The translations under genes were made by a program, and so were the position numbers. Under the pieces are notes generated by a model that was not told the origin of the DNA, did no database searches, and worked only from the letters and a program-made list of their open reading frames with translations. DNA of 64,000 bases from Ostrinia nubilalis (Eukaryota; Arthropoda; Insecta; Lepidoptera; Crambidae), in contig NC_087099.1 of the NCBI RefSeq assembly GCF_963855985.1, forward strand, positions 4,804,001 through 4,868,000, given 5' to 3'. Position 1 is the first letter of the stretch. Every line of letters begins with the position of its first letter. Shown piece after piece: positions 1-12,492 of the stretch.

Positions 1-3000
1 GAGGATGAAAAGGGGGTTCAAATTTGAACGCGCGCTAAGCTGCGTGCAAAAGCTAGTTTCTTCTTGTAAAGGATAAGCCGAGTCACACTTCAGTATATAC
101 ACAATATTGTGCCTAAAAAGTATCGGTAACTTGTTCTTACTACAAGGACCTGAATTCGGTAGACAAAAATAACAAAAGCAATAGCGCAGAATGTCTTTTA
201 CTGGATAAAAGCATTTGTTATTTTGCTTGAGTGCTAAGACAACCGTTTGTCTCGGAATTATTCTCGTGACAGGCCTAAGTTAACAGTCTTGTTTAGGACA
301 GACATTTTCTTTATTTACGCTGTAAATAAAAATTAAGAATACTTTTTTTTGTTAAAATACACAGGATCACTTGAAGTAGCTTCAGTAAAAGGTTTACTGT
401 GTTTATTTAATTAAGGTTTGCTGCACGATTATGTGCACCTCTTAAGTTGCTATAGGTACTTATAATAAAAATGGTATCTGGTATTCTACGGCTGCTCCTT
501 AGTACTACTACTTATTTAAAACATTACATACCCCGGTCAATCCTAACCTAATCCTCAGATATCTACTAAAGACTCATCAACTCATCAAGTCTTAGTGTTT
601 TGAAGATCAATGAGTGGTGGTGAATACTTATTATCAGCTTATTACAAGCTTTTGATCCCTCTAAGGTTTCTTTAAAAAAATAAATCCCTAAACCCAATCA
701 TCCTACTGCGCCCACATATTGGTTATTCGATCTTATTCACCTCACGATGAAGAAATTGTATTTCAAAGTAATCAGAGGTATACCTCGATCTCAGATATCG
801 TATCAAAGGTCGGGATGAGGGCTCTTATTTCAACCTCCGTGACGTAGGTGAGACGTTATTTAGCACCCCTGAGCTTCATCTATGCAGGGGTGGCACAATC
901 AATAAAATATTTTTGGTGGTTATTTTTCTAACCACAAGTATTATTTAGTTAGTAACTGCTAAAAATGTTGAAAAAAAAATCAGTCTTAGAAAAACCTGAA
1001 TATAATTTTTGTTTGATGAATCTGATGTCCTTACGATAATTTATATTGCCATTTTGATCAAAAGTATTTTAGTAATATGAATTTTGTTTCTGTCACTGCT
1101 CTGTCGTTCCACCCTTTTAGCTTCTTTTTGCAATTCGGTCAAAAACAAACGGAACCGTAGTATCTTCATGGCTTTCAATGGTATTGTACACATCGCCGAC
1201 ACCTATTTGGCAACCTCAATAGTGCTAGATTGTTCGCCGCTTTTGGGATAACTTAATTCCGATGGCCTTCGGCCAAAATCCGGCGAGCTGTAGTTATTGA
1301 CAAGATAAACTAATTCAGCCCAAAGTAATTTTATAATAAAATATTTCACCAAGATAAAGTCGAACAATAAGCCTATATACTTCTTACCTCAAGAAAAATG
1401 AGAGACCGTCATTGTCTCTCATCATGAAACGTGGGTGGATTGAAAGAAGAGGCAAAATTCAATCAATTTCATAACTCGCGTTGCATGATTTTAATTGTCA
1501 ATCAAAACAACCCACGATCGTTCTTAGGTAGGTCAATTTATTTTCCCATTCAAATGTCAGGAAAATAACTTGTTAAACTACACGGAAACGTAAGATGTAA
1601 AAAACAGTTATTTTAAATTGGCAACCCTACGCTAGTTCTGGTTAGTCGTTCCATTTCATACTTAACTTTCGAAATAGGTACTCAGAGTGACGACCACTTT
1701 AAGCGTGTAGAATTAAGACCCAATTAGAAGTAAGTTTCTTAAATCTTTTAGTAGTAACATTAACTTAGACGGATATGAGAATCAACAAGTCTGACATGAC
1801 ACCAATAATAGATGGAGAAACGAAACGTGTGTTTTATTAAAGTGACTGTTGCATTTACCATCGCTCACATGTTTTTAGTGCTTTAAGTGGTAGGTGCAGT
1901 AGATGTTTTTCTACTTCTTAAATTTAGGGTTCTATTTTAATCCTAACCAAAATTATCAAACCCCTACCATTTTCTGAACAGGTATTTCCTCATGCAGGCG
2001 TTCAGGCACAACTGCCATTAAGGTGTGCCAAGGTCAGACCTTTCAAGGTTTCAAACCGATTAACATGGACGTCAGTAACATAGGAGGAGAAAAGAGGTCC
2101 TTGGAGAAGCACGATTAGGCCGACCCCAATTAGAAATGGGAAAAAGGGCTGGGAGAAATAAAAATAGTTACAGCATAGGCACCGTAATTTGTAAAGGGCT
2201 GTACCGTAAGCCGACAACTTCTGGAAACTCTCAATGGAATTAGCCATGATGATAGAAATAAAAAATAACGGTGTTATTACATACTTAAGAGCAAAATTGT
2301 ATTAAAAAACAAGGTCTTGCCGCCCAAAAAGACGCCCGGAATTGGCTTTAAACAAAAATAGGTACATATTTTCGGTCTGAATAAGGAAAGTCAACGTACT
2401 CGGGTAGCAGATGTTTGTTATCAAATTCCTGCAAAAAAACTTGAATAATCCAGAGATAACAATTTGTTGGTTTTCTTTCGCGGGAATAAAACAAGAATGC
2501 TATTTATATTCCATAGCTTTAGGCGTGTTTCTAGATTGTTTACTTTTTGTTACTCGTAGTTGTTTACGAAAATCATAAGGTACGAAATATGGGGTTCATT
2601 AAATTGATCGAATTGGCTATTATTTTACGTGTGTTTGATATAAAAAAGTGATATTTTTGTGACAAATGAAACTCACGCGGGAAAAGCCGCTATCAAAAGT
2701 TAGTAGTCAATAAAATCATTTCTCTATGAGGGCGGAGGTTATAAAATCTCGTGATACATCTAATAAAAGTGAAATGAACAAAACCTCTGGAACCATAACA
2801 AAAGGTAGAATATCCCAGGTCTCCCCAGGGACAAACCCAGTCTGCATGTCAAAACTATCCCATGATCCTTGAATATTTATTCCATCCTAAATCCGACCGT
2901 ATCCACCTTAGGAGAATAGAAATACCTTTATACAAGTAAAATCCCGGGATTTTTAATAAAGAAAACATCGTTTCTCCAAATAGTTTTCTAAAGGAGCGCT

Positions 3001-3732
3001 GTTCAGCTCATGAATATAGCAAAATTAAATTAATATTATGTAGATACTTGAAGTATCTATCTTTATTAAGGGCTTCAAAACAGAAAATCGTAATTATGAA
3101 TAACAGAGAGGAATTCCACGGAAAATTAACTTTATCCCAAATTTTGTAAAATCTGATAGTATTTGTAGTGTCTCAGAATGCCTATCTTACTTAAAGGCAG
3201 AGGAAGGACATTATTTCCAAATTTTATTGACACTTATGATATTTCCAACTTTAATTGACACTGATGAGTTTTTTAATAATAAATGGAGCACTTTAGCACT
3301 CAGAAACAGTGAAATTAAAATTGAAGTGGAAAACACTGAAACATAGACAAAAAAAAAACCCTTATATTCTGAAACATGGGTCTATCACATAAACTATCTT
3401 TCAGCCAATAAGGCTGTTCGTTCAACCCCAGGCCCGCAAAGGAATTTTAAGTGGCACGCGCAAGTATGGTTTGATCTTAATAATTAAGTTTTTATTGGGC
3501 TTGTCCTGAGAGTACCTAACTGAAATAGGAAATGTAAGTGGCCCGTCTTTAACAACTGAATCCACCGTTTATCCAGTTCCGACTCTTCAAAAGGTTGAGC
3601 AGCCCTGTTTCAGACTATGTACGGAGATATAAGCCGTCAAGCTACCGTAGGAGAGAGTAAGCCAAATCTTCCATTTGTCGATTCACATTAGAAAGGTTGG
3701 TCCTACAGTGGGACTAATAATTCGAAGATTAA
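1..3732. other. AT-rich non-coding sequence
   Basis: I see no supported gene here. Open frames on both strands are short and low-complexity, without recognisable motifs. The stretch could be intronic or intergenic. TTAA at 3729-3732 is the left target duplication of the MITE that follows. Confidence 0.6.
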
Positions 3733-3879
3733 GGCTGGTTTTAGAATCACGCTGACTGTCAGCGCTGACAGCCGAAATGTATGAAGCGTCGGCGCCGAAC
3801 GATCCCTTCAATTACATACATTTTTAATTCTGTCAGTGCCGACGATCAGCGAGCGGTCAGCGTGACTCTAAAACCAGCC
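3733..3879. mobile_element. MITE, TIR GGCTGGTTTTAGA, TTAA target duplication
   Basis: The ends are inverted repeats: GGCTGGTTTTAGAATCACGC on the left and, with one or two mismatches, its complement on the right. TTAA lies on both sides (3729-3732 and 3880-3883). There is no coding capacity. A TTAA duplication is typical of piggyBac-type insertion, but the palindromic TTAA could also be read as offset TTA/TAA of a Harbinger type. A related end is at about 43613. Confidence 0.75.
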
Positions 3880-3883
3880 TTAA

Positions 3884-6183
3884 GTGAATATGAAGATGTA
3901 CGCTGAATGTAAAAAGTAAAAGTACTCCAACATAGAGATCTCTCCAGAGACATAATTTATCTTGGAAATCTTTGTATCAAATGAACTCGCAGCGTATCAA
4001 ATTGACGTCGTTTACGTCGACAAGGAAAATTGAATATGTGAGACGAGGTACAGTTAACACAATAGACTACATTTTTACAAAATAGCACTTATTCCAAGGA
4101 TATAAGAGCCTGTGATTAACTTGATGTGCTTTTGTTTGTACAAAGATAAACGGTTCGTTGAGATAAAGCATGGGAGCATGTTCGTTTTAAGAATTAGTTT
4201 GATGTCGCTGGAGAAGATTTTAAGTGTTTTATTCTTTACCTTCACAATGACATAAATTGGAAATTGAGAAAATATTTTATAGCGAAACTGATAGTAAAAT
4301 TTTGTATAAAACTACTTAAAAAAATCCCTACTCTATGTGATGGAAATGGCGTAAAGGTTTTAATTCTTTTATATTATATAGTACTATCCTACAGTAAAAT
4401 TTATTCTAACCTCCTGTAGAAAAAAAGAATCTATAAGAACCAATACCTGGAAATAAAAAGGTGCCATGTTAAATTCAAAATCAAATTTTATCCAATTTGT
4501 TTGCGGGAACTAATTCATTACATCTCACGGACTTCAAATTCGCTTAGTTTACAGTTGTAAGTATTACCACAGATATTAGCTATTGTGTAGGTAATTAAGT
4601 CCATTGACGTAAAGCACATTTTAATTCGAAGTGTCCGTCTGACATAAAACACATTTACTCCGAAGGCCGTAAAGAACAAAAGAGCGTTATTCGAGTCGTA
4701 TCAGTCCCGAAGCATCAGCAGCTCTAATGTAACGAAGCCCGACATCTGCAAATCATTCAGCAATAAAACAACATCAATGACGCCGAATAAGGCAGCAATA
4801 CTGATGTAAGAGGCAGCGGAAATTATTTTTAATCGTGTTTTTAAACGTATTTTGTGATAAAAATACGTAAGTAATTAGAAAACTAAAAATGAAGCCTATA
4901 GAATTATATAAATTTTAAGAAATCGTTAAATGACAATACTATGTATAGTAAGCTCAATACCTACTTGTTACTTATTCACAGCTTGTGTTAACAGTCCTTC
5001 GCTTAATCTTAAGTTAAACTGAGAGAAGCAACAATATTATTGATATTTCATTTAAATACCTACATTAATAACCAAATATTTGCTATAATTATTTCCGTAT
5101 GCTTTTTCAGAAATCTGCTTCAAATTCACTACAGAAAGAACGCAAGAGTTAAAATAATAATATTATGGTATGGTAACCCTTTTTCTTTGCTAACAAATGC
5201 GTAGGCATAAAGCTAAGCTAGAGTTGAGTCGACGTCAATATGACGTTGCTATTCCATTATTACAGGCCAGTCGCGCCGTCTGACATTATAGCCACGTCCT
5301 AAAATACGCGGCGAGCTGTTCTTATGGCTGACTAGAATATAATTATGTATAGGAATGCAGACGGCATGATAGCTCACGACCGCCTTGGAGATTGTTCTGT
5401 CATACAAACGTGCCGCTGTGATGTATTGATGACAGTTAGTTTTGCGTGCGCTAATTGCTGTTTAAAAATAATTAAGATATTTTTTTTGCAAGACAAGGCA
5501 GGTATTTGACCGCAATCGTAGGTCACTTAACTCACTTAACAGCAGTCAAGGATAGTACAGATTATTGGGTACTAAAATATTTTAGCCAAATACTCTGTCA
5601 TTGTCCGTGGTCTTCAGAAAGGTCTTAAAGGACAAATTGGTTCGGTATAAATGTGACAACAAACAGACAGTTGCTTCTCATGAATATTAGTACGGATGAA
5701 TTTTTAAAGTTTAGTACGATAGTTAGAGAAAATATGAAGGTAGGTACGGAATTAGTAGTACAAAATTTTTTTCTCAGACACTTTGGTGGTGATTATGATC
5801 ATCACTTGTCAATCTTTGTAAGTTATTAAAATTTCTTAGCGATTAGAGTCGCTTCTCACACTAAATAAAGCGGTTTCAAGTTGTTTATTTATATCTTTGC
5901 GAGTTTGAAATTAAGAAGACTCATCGAAGTAACTTTATTAATTTTCTTAAGTGTTAATATCTTATTCATTCCTTTTCAGTTTTCGTGCAAGTGAATTTAT
6001 GCACTAAAGTTACGAAAATCATTTTACAAAATTTTGTGAAAGTTTAGTTTCTGATTATGCTGCTAGGAAAATGTCCAAACTTTTGCAACTTTGACCATTA
6101 AATTTGGTGGAGGTGACTTTTATTAATTTAGTGAACAAAGGGTTGCTAGTCTAAACTATTGCTAGTCGGCACGTCAGATTATT
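3884..6183. other. AT-rich non-coding sequence
   Basis: No gene is supported. A short stretch near 5503-5535 (GGTATTTGACCGCAATCG) resembles the dispersed repeat at 32670-32760. Nothing else is recognised. Confidence 0.55.
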
Positions 6184-6375
6184 TAGAATAGAATAGAATA
6201 GAATAGAATAGAAAACTTTTTATTTGCAAGAAAGGTATACAAGCAGGTAAGACATAGATTAAAACAGAGAGAAATAAACAAGTGGACAATTAACTGCTTG
6301 TGCCCCTCTAACAAAAAGGCACCCGCTCAACGTACATCAAGACCGCCAGGGCTTGTCTTGAAACTGATTTTCAGC
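6184..6375 (-). mobile_element. 5'-truncated non-LTR retrotransposon 3' end with (TTCTA)n tail
   Basis: Read on the minus strand, a UTR-like segment ends with an AATAAA-like signal (GCAAATAAAAAG) followed by five to six TTCTA repeats (6184-6214 on the plus strand). This is the tail structure of LINE 3' ends that terminate in short tandem repeats rather than poly(A). No coding sequence remains, so the clade is not assigned. The upstream limit is approximate. Confidence 0.45.
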
Positions 6376-6432
6376 GGGGGCCCTACATATTATTATATTT
6401 AGTTACATTTTTACTACATGCTAGTAAGACAC

Positions 6433-6855
6433 CCTGCAGACCACAGACTTTTAGTCGGCCGATAGTTTGGTCGGTCTGGTAATCAGTGTATGGAAGTGCG
6501 CATTACGGTTTAGTTTAGTCCAATTTGCAAAATTTCAAGTGGTAGCAAAATGTCAAAGTCTCAAAATGTCCAAGTCGCAAAAGTTGCTTAAGAAGCAATT
6601 CTATTAGAAATTTTGAACTTTTGAGACTTGGACATTTTGCAACTTGGTCATTTTGAGACTTGGACATTTTGCGACATGGACGTTTTGTGACTTTGACATT
6701 TTGAGACTGACAGTTTGCTACTACTTGACATTTTGCAAATTGGACATTCTGAGACTAAAGGCGCATTACATCGATTTGGTACTTATCAGCCGATTCCTTA
6801 CACAAATTTGAAACTGACCCAACTATCAGCCGACAAAAAGTCTGAATTCTGCGGT
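6433..6855. mobile_element. MITE of the GTCGGCCGATAGTTT family, interrupted
   Basis: The left end (GACTTTTAGTCGGCCGATAG) and right end (ACTATCAGCCGACAAAAAGTC) are inverted repeats. The interior, with GCGCATTAC and a stretch like CCGATT, is shared with the MITEs at 8352, 18225 and 35764. It is split at 6507-6760 by a nested foldback insertion. It has no coding capacity. Confidence 0.7.
6507..6760. mobile_element. Foldback-like insertion built of short tandem repeats, 9-bp TSD
   Basis: It is inserted in the MITE at GCGCATTAC, which is present on both sides (6498-6506 and 6761-6769). The interior is a minisatellite of about 15-17 nt units, variants of GACTTGGACATTTTGC. The first part (about 6533-6580) carries the unit in reverse orientation and the rest (about 6614-6750) in forward orientation, so the whole can fold back. 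The termini are roughly inverted (GGTTTAGT and GACTAAAG). Drosophila FB elements are known for repeat-built TIRs and 9-bp duplications; the kinship is inference. Confidence 0.65.
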
Positions 6856-8350
6856 GTATCGTGTATCTAAGATGTCAACGTCTTTCACTTGATTTGCTGT
6901 TACCTGTACAAAATTATAATAATGATTCCATCTAAAGTAATGATCTCAGTCAATACTGCACTCTATGATTACCGAGTAATGTTAAATTATAGTCCCATTA
7001 TTAAATTCTTGAGAGCAGTAATTGCCTAGACGTGTGATTATACTTGTATTACGCTAAATTGTTGTCTTAAATGACAGGAAGTGTGAAATTACTGTTATTA
7101 GTGATTAATGATGTAAAAGATTGGTATTTTATTAATATTGAGTATTAAGAAATTATACGAGTACATCTGCAACTTTATCGAATCGAAAACTATAACGAAC
7201 GAATGTCACATTGTCTAAAAACACGTATTGTCAGAAAATTCAAATAGCTGACCCATGCTGGTCCAAATAATATACAAAGCTATTAAGCCCAGTCGCCAAA
7301 TTCATGATAATTTTTGCCGATAAACCACAGAAATAATAAGTATCTGAATAACCGTGTGATTGCCACACGTTGTGAAAACACGGAAAATAACGAAAATATC
7401 ATCAACACGGTTAAATGGACCACGAATAATAATATCAATACAATGCAAGGGATCATTCAGAAGGGATGCGCGATAATTCCTAATTTATTAGTTCCTCTCC
7501 TTTTGTTAGCACGGGAATTTGTTTGTTTTTCTCTCATTCGCAACAGCAAACCAGTTTCGTGCGGTATTTTATGTACTGTAGCATTTCATGTTGTGGATTT
7601 TATGTAACATTGGGACAGTAAATAGTGTAAGTAACTAGATTCAGTCTGCAGCTTCGCTAGGATCTTTGGCTGTGTCTAAAAGTTTTTATGTAATCTTTTC
7701 TTTCAGTTATGTACAGAGGAAGGGTGTCAAATATTTTTTACCACAGAAATATGACTTTGATCTAGAGATTAGGTTAGAACCTATTTTAGTAGCTTTCAGC
7801 AACATTCAGGATCTTCTATATTTTTTCTTTTAAAAATGTAAATAAAGAGTTGTAGAGATTACTTATAACTAATTCTAAACATGCAAATTAATTTATTGAT
7901 CATATAATTACGTTAGTAAATGATCATGTGCACATTTCAGGAAGGCTATGAAACATTCCTGAACGACTGACGCATGATATCATTATCATGAATAGAACTC
8001 GTCCTGGAAAAAAAAAGTCTCCTGTTTAACAACTATTTAACAAGCATTTGTCTATTTCTTATAACATTGTTTACATGAAAAAACAAAATTGTTTATCACA
8101 ACAAAAACCTACAACGATGCAGAACATAAAAACCGTCTCGAGGCAGTTCCGAGTCTCGTTCTTTGAAATATGACGTACGTGACAAAGTTTGACAATGGCT
8201 GTGCTTTTTGTAACTCTTGTAACATGAATGAACCGGTCAAGCGTGTTCGTAAAATATGTTTTCGGTCGTAAATATTGACTTAATGTCTTTTGTTCCGGTG
8301 TAACTGTGAAAAACACGCTGCTACGTTTTGTAAGCGAGGTCTTATCGATT
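6856..8350. other. AT-rich non-coding sequence
   Basis: No supported gene. A 97-codon open frame at 7314-7607 has no recognisable domain and its composition is that of the surrounding DNA. Confidence 0.55.
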
Positions 8351-8351
8351 T

Positions 8352-8660
8352 AGAGTAGGCGCACACCGTTGATTTTTCGTCGGCCGATAGTTTAGTCGGG
8401 CAGTTGATCAGTATGGGCATGTATGGGAGTGCGCACACTACGCCGATTCGATTTAGCCGATTCTTCATACAATTTAAAATCGGGCACAACTATCGGCCAA
8501 CTAAAAATCAACGGTGTGAAGAAGAAGAAGAAGAAGAAGAAGAAAAAATGTTTATTAGATATCATCGACAATACACTTACAATACTTAACATTATTTAAT
8601 GAGTAGGTAATTACAATGATACTGAAAAGGTATCCACTCAGCATGTGTGCGCCTACTCTT
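8352..8660. mobile_element. MITE of the GTCGGCCGATAGTTT family, with nested insertion
   Basis: The TIR is AGAGTAGGCGCACACCGTTG on the left and its complement on the right. The right TIR is cut at 8518 by a nested segment and resumes at 8650. The internal sequence GTATGGGCATGTATGGGAG is also found, in opposite orientation, in the 18-kb and 35.8-kb copies. There is no open frame of its own. Confidence 0.8.
8519..8644 (-). mobile_element. 5'-truncated retrotransposed 3' end with (TTC)n tail
   Basis: This 126-bp segment splits the MITE's right TIR. GTGTG is duplicated on both sides (8514-8518 and 8645-8649). On the minus strand it ends TCTAATAAACATTTTTT followed by about nine TTC units, which is the structure of a non-LTR 3' end with a polyadenylation-like AATAAA and microsatellite tail. 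It therefore inserted after the MITE did. The clade cannot be assigned from 126 bp. Confidence 0.65.
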
Positions 8661-8661
8661 A

Positions 8662-10242
8662 GTTAATTTATAACTATAAAAAAATTTGGACTAGTGTCTG
8701 TCAATCTGTTATGTCTGTTAGATACAGTGGGGAAGATCTTTTGATTTCGATGTGTGGATACTTTAAGAGTACATTAAGCTACACATTTTTATTGCAAATT
8801 AGTATTTATAAGTGACTACATTATCGACTCGATTGAATATATCATTATCTTAACTTTAAAATTATAGAACTGCAAACTTTATCATAACGGTACAAGTAGC
8901 TATTGAGTTTATAATGGTTACAAGAGAAAAAAAACTCAACCTATTTGTCTGGCCTAAATCCACACAACCCTATAACTCAAAAGAAATGGAACGGCAACAT
9001 GCGATATTTTCACTACCGCAGAACCTACGCCTCGCAAAAGCGCAAAGAGGAGAAAAAACAAAAGCCTAATTACGAGAGTGTCACGAAGTCAAAGCGAGCG
9101 GATCCGCGGTCGAACCACTAGTAATACATCTGGGGGGCTATTTCCAAATACGTCAACTAAAACTTCGCATGTTTCCTTCTCTTTTACGCAAATCAAGATG
9201 ACAGCGTGAGCGACTGTGACAGATAGAACTGAAAGTACGTAAAAGGTATTACGGAGTAGCCCTACTGGCGAAGCGCCAGGCATCTGAATAGGGATGTCTC
9301 TATTTTACATTGCTCTGATTTCTCGGTTCATTATTCAAGGCATAGAAATGAGGGCAAAACTTTACGGTGCCAGCATCTACTACAATGAGCTCGTAATAAT
9401 TTAAAGCATTAATGTTTTTACGCGCAAGTCTACTTAGGAGAATATCAAGCAAGAATGAAATACTTTGTTGGTAACTTGCAAATTAAATTCGTATCAAAAT
9501 AAGTTGTTGTAAATTACAGCTCAAAAGAAGGTTTTAATTCGTACAGATTCGAGTGTATTTTAAAACACACTTATCTGAGTGAGTTTTGAATAATCTGAAG
9601 TAGGTAAATGGTGATTCAAAAAAATCTCAAGACACAAATATCCGTGTAAAAACACAAATAATATCATTTGGACTTTATTTTTGTAATAAATATTTCAAAC
9701 TCTTAATTTTATAATACATTAATTAATTGCTCGATTTGAAATAAAAATCCACCACGAAAAAATATTTTTGCTACTGAAATATAGTAGAGACAGCCCTAAC
9801 GCACTACTCTAATATTTTACGATACGGCATTCCTTACTATGAGATACGCCAAGAATTACAATGTTTACGTTACGCTGCGTAATTACGTAATTTAGATAGC
9901 GTAACTACTGTTTTTCCTATTAACCTTTACCTCCTTTACGGGTAAAGTTTCAATCGCTCTCTGAATGAAAAGTTACGCCGACTAGCCGTCTACGTAAGCG
10001 TGGCGTAACTAAGTAGTTATAGAGGTATATTTATATTCAGTAGGTATCATATGCTATGCTAACGAGATTTGATAGCATCTATTGGAGGTAAATCTATCAT
10101 ATTATTACGGATTTTGTCTGTGCTATTTATTATTGTAATATGAAACAGTTACAACGTTAATGTATGTTTTATTGGTCTTGTTTTTGGTTTCGCTAATCGA
10201 ATATTAAAGTTTTAAAAGCTTTATTTCCTTTTGCGATTTCAG
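8662..10242. other. Non-coding sequence, nothing recognised
   Basis: No gene is supported. Around 9860-10015 several copies of a TTACG(C/T)-rich motif occur in both orientations (for example GTTACGCTGCGTAATTACG). They may be an eroded small TIR element, but ends cannot be placed. Confidence 0.5.
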
Positions 10243-10319
10243 CTAATCAATACGGTAGATGACGGTATCAGATCCAAAGCACGATACGTTTCAGCAACCG
10301 CAAAGATTTCGACTTTTTG
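10243..10319 (+). other. Candidate internal exon (77 nt)
   Basis: A good 3' splice site (pyrimidine-rich tract, then GATTTCAG ending at 10242) precedes the segment, and a consensus 5' splice site follows (TTTTG then GTAAGTG, GT at 10320). Between them one frame is open throughout, starting LINTVDDGIRSKARYVSA; the other two contain stops. No protein family is recognised. An open frame of 25 codons between two chance sites is possible, so this is a candidate only. A plus-strand host gene would be implied. Confidence 0.3.
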
Positions 10320-10470
10320 GTAAGTGACAGCTCAGGCTGGGCGACACGCGAAAGCGACAGTTCGGCGACTTGACGCCTATTCTTATCAATTTCATAATAT
10401 TAGCTTGTTGAAAATGACAAGAATAGGCGTTTAACCCCCGTGACTGTCGTCCAGTTTGCGCTTACGCTAA

Positions 10471-10600
10471 AGCTTCAACCACACCAACGCGCGCAGATCG
10501 CCATGGCCGGCGCGATCATAGGCCAATGACAGGTCGCGCGACCCATGACAGTCCGCGTGACCTGTCATTCTGATCTGCACGCGTTGGTGTGGTTGAAGCT
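10471..10600. mobile_element. MITE, TIR AGCTTCAACCACACCAACGC
   Basis: Near-perfect inverted repeats of about 29 bp (AGCTTCAACCACACCAACGC on the left, its complement ending at 10600 on the right) bound a GC-rich interior with GCGCGACC-type motifs. A fragment of the same end is at about 28436-28470. A second inverted repeat just upstream (ACGCCTATTCTTA at 10373 and its complement ending at 10430) may be part of the same unit or another small element. No clear target duplication was found. Confidence 0.65.
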
Positions 10601-10601
10601 A

Positions 10602-11236
10602 AGACGACGCGACGCAGCGATACCGCTCCGGCGTCGCACCGCTGCCGCGCTGCCGCAACACATCATGCGCTTTGTATATCAGTCAATTGCCATACTTTTT
10701 ATAGCCTATCAAAATGATATTCTCCGATAATTTTATAGTTATAACGACGCTACATTTTGTGACGCTCCTCAGTTTTCCGATAACTCAATTGATAAAATAT
10801 AGTTTATATTTATTCGAGAATAAATTTTATAATAATACATTAACTTAAAATGACTTAAAAACTAAAATTTAAAAATTACTAATTATAAAATTGATTGACT
10901 ATTTATTGATGTCAAAGCTAACGACTTAGTTTACGGTAAATTGAGAACTAATTGGGGTTCAGGGCTACAATTTCGTCCTTTTAGCGAAGTTGTGTCTTGG
11001 AATTAGTTATTATGTATTGGTTAACGGTGTCAACTGCCCCATTTGCGGTTATAAGCGAGATTAAGTTTCTGTACTATGTATATTTTCTTGGAAAATTCAG
11101 TTCAGTTCAGGCCCCCTTTGCCCCTAAAGGCAAGTATAAATATCGCTTGATTGAGTTTCGTTTGCCGTTGAGTTGCTTTGACTTCTACTTATATTGGTTT
11201 GAAAATTATAAAGCGGAAAAATTTGTTTTTTGGTTG
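10602..11236. other. Non-coding sequence, nothing recognised
   Basis: No gene is supported. The open frame 10997-11317 runs into a dispersed repeat at its 3' end and shows no known domain. Confidence 0.45.
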
Positions 11237-11340
11237 CACGCGCTAATCTCAAAAACTACTGAACTTGAAAAGATCTTTTCTGTGACCTACTACGTGACCA
11301 ATAGGAGTAGAGCATGAGGAGAAAAACGGGAAAAATATTT
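11237..11340 (+). repeat. Fragment of a dispersed lepidopteran repeat
   Basis: The sequence GCGCTAATCTCAAAAACTAC, then GACCAATAGGAGTAGAGCA and AACGGGAAAAATATTTT, follows the order of a very common lepidopteran dispersed repeat that I recall (ACGCGCTAATCTCAGGAACT...). It is diverged and partial. The assignment rests on memory of the family. Confidence 0.5.
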
Positions 11341-12492
11341 TATCTACATATTGTCATAATGAAGAAAACTTACATGAAGTTTATTAGTCTTACTTTGAGC
11401 AAACATCTATACAGGAACCTTGATGGCAGATTGTTTCAAAGGCCAAATTAAGAGGTCCGTCATTGCTTTGACAAATGAAGATTGATGATATTAGATGATG
11501 ATGAATGGCTGTCGTGAAATAAAGGAACTTTCAATCTACATTATGATTGGTTTTGCCCGGTTTCGTTCTGTGTTTCATCCCATCTACAACGTTTGTTAAT
11601 TAGAAATAATAGTTTTTTAAATAGGTTCTTATTATTATTGCCAAAAACTTAAACTTATTTACTAGGTTCATACGAAAAAATAACACAAAATTTTTTGTAT
11701 GATAATTATTTTATTAAGTTTGTTAACCTGTTAACCTCTAAAAGTAGGTACCTTTTACTTAATTTAAATACACGCACATACAAAATACCTTCTAAACTAC
11801 CTAATAGCCCAATAATAATGGTACTTTAGAAGATGTTTAACTAAAGTGCTTAGTAAATATCTTGTTTCTACATTAGGTGTTCAAATTATATTATTGTGTG
11901 AATAGCCGGAGGCGTCATCTTTCCAGGAAAGATAATTGCCTACCTAATTTAACTATACTCTGCTGTACAACGATGTTAATAGCAATTGTTATAATTGTCT
12001 ATAGTTTGCCTTGTCTATAAAGGGTTCCAAAGATAACATTAGTTATACTTATTCTTTAAAATAGTTTTACCTGAATAAAATTCATAACATTTACTTATTA
12101 CTTATTCTATGTATTACTATTTTTCTATGCACTTATGTAATGATACTTTTTAAACATTTTAGGGTCTTGCACGTCATTGGACCATTTTCTCGTTCTATAA
12201 AGCATGAAAATAATAGACGTAGTATTGCATTTTAGATATTTACAGTAAGTACCTATACATAGCACACAAGGAAATCGTGATTCGCTTTCATTGTAGTCGT
12301 TTGTTTTTGTATTTATTTGTTACTTGCGAACTAACAATTCAAAGAATATCGTCAATAGAAACGATTTTTACTTACAGTCATGCTCAATACCTACTTCCCT
12401 AAACGGTAGCTGTTAAAGCAGATCGTATTCTATGAGAGAGACAGCAAAATAGACCTTAGCTTCTCATCGGGGAGTTCTAAGGCATCCGGATT
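11341..12492. other. AT-rich non-coding sequence
   Basis: No gene, repeat family or structured element recognised. Confidence 0.5.

Noticed and set aside
10997..11317. 106-codon plus-strand frame
   Set aside because: Its last third is part of a dispersed repeat and no domain is seen.
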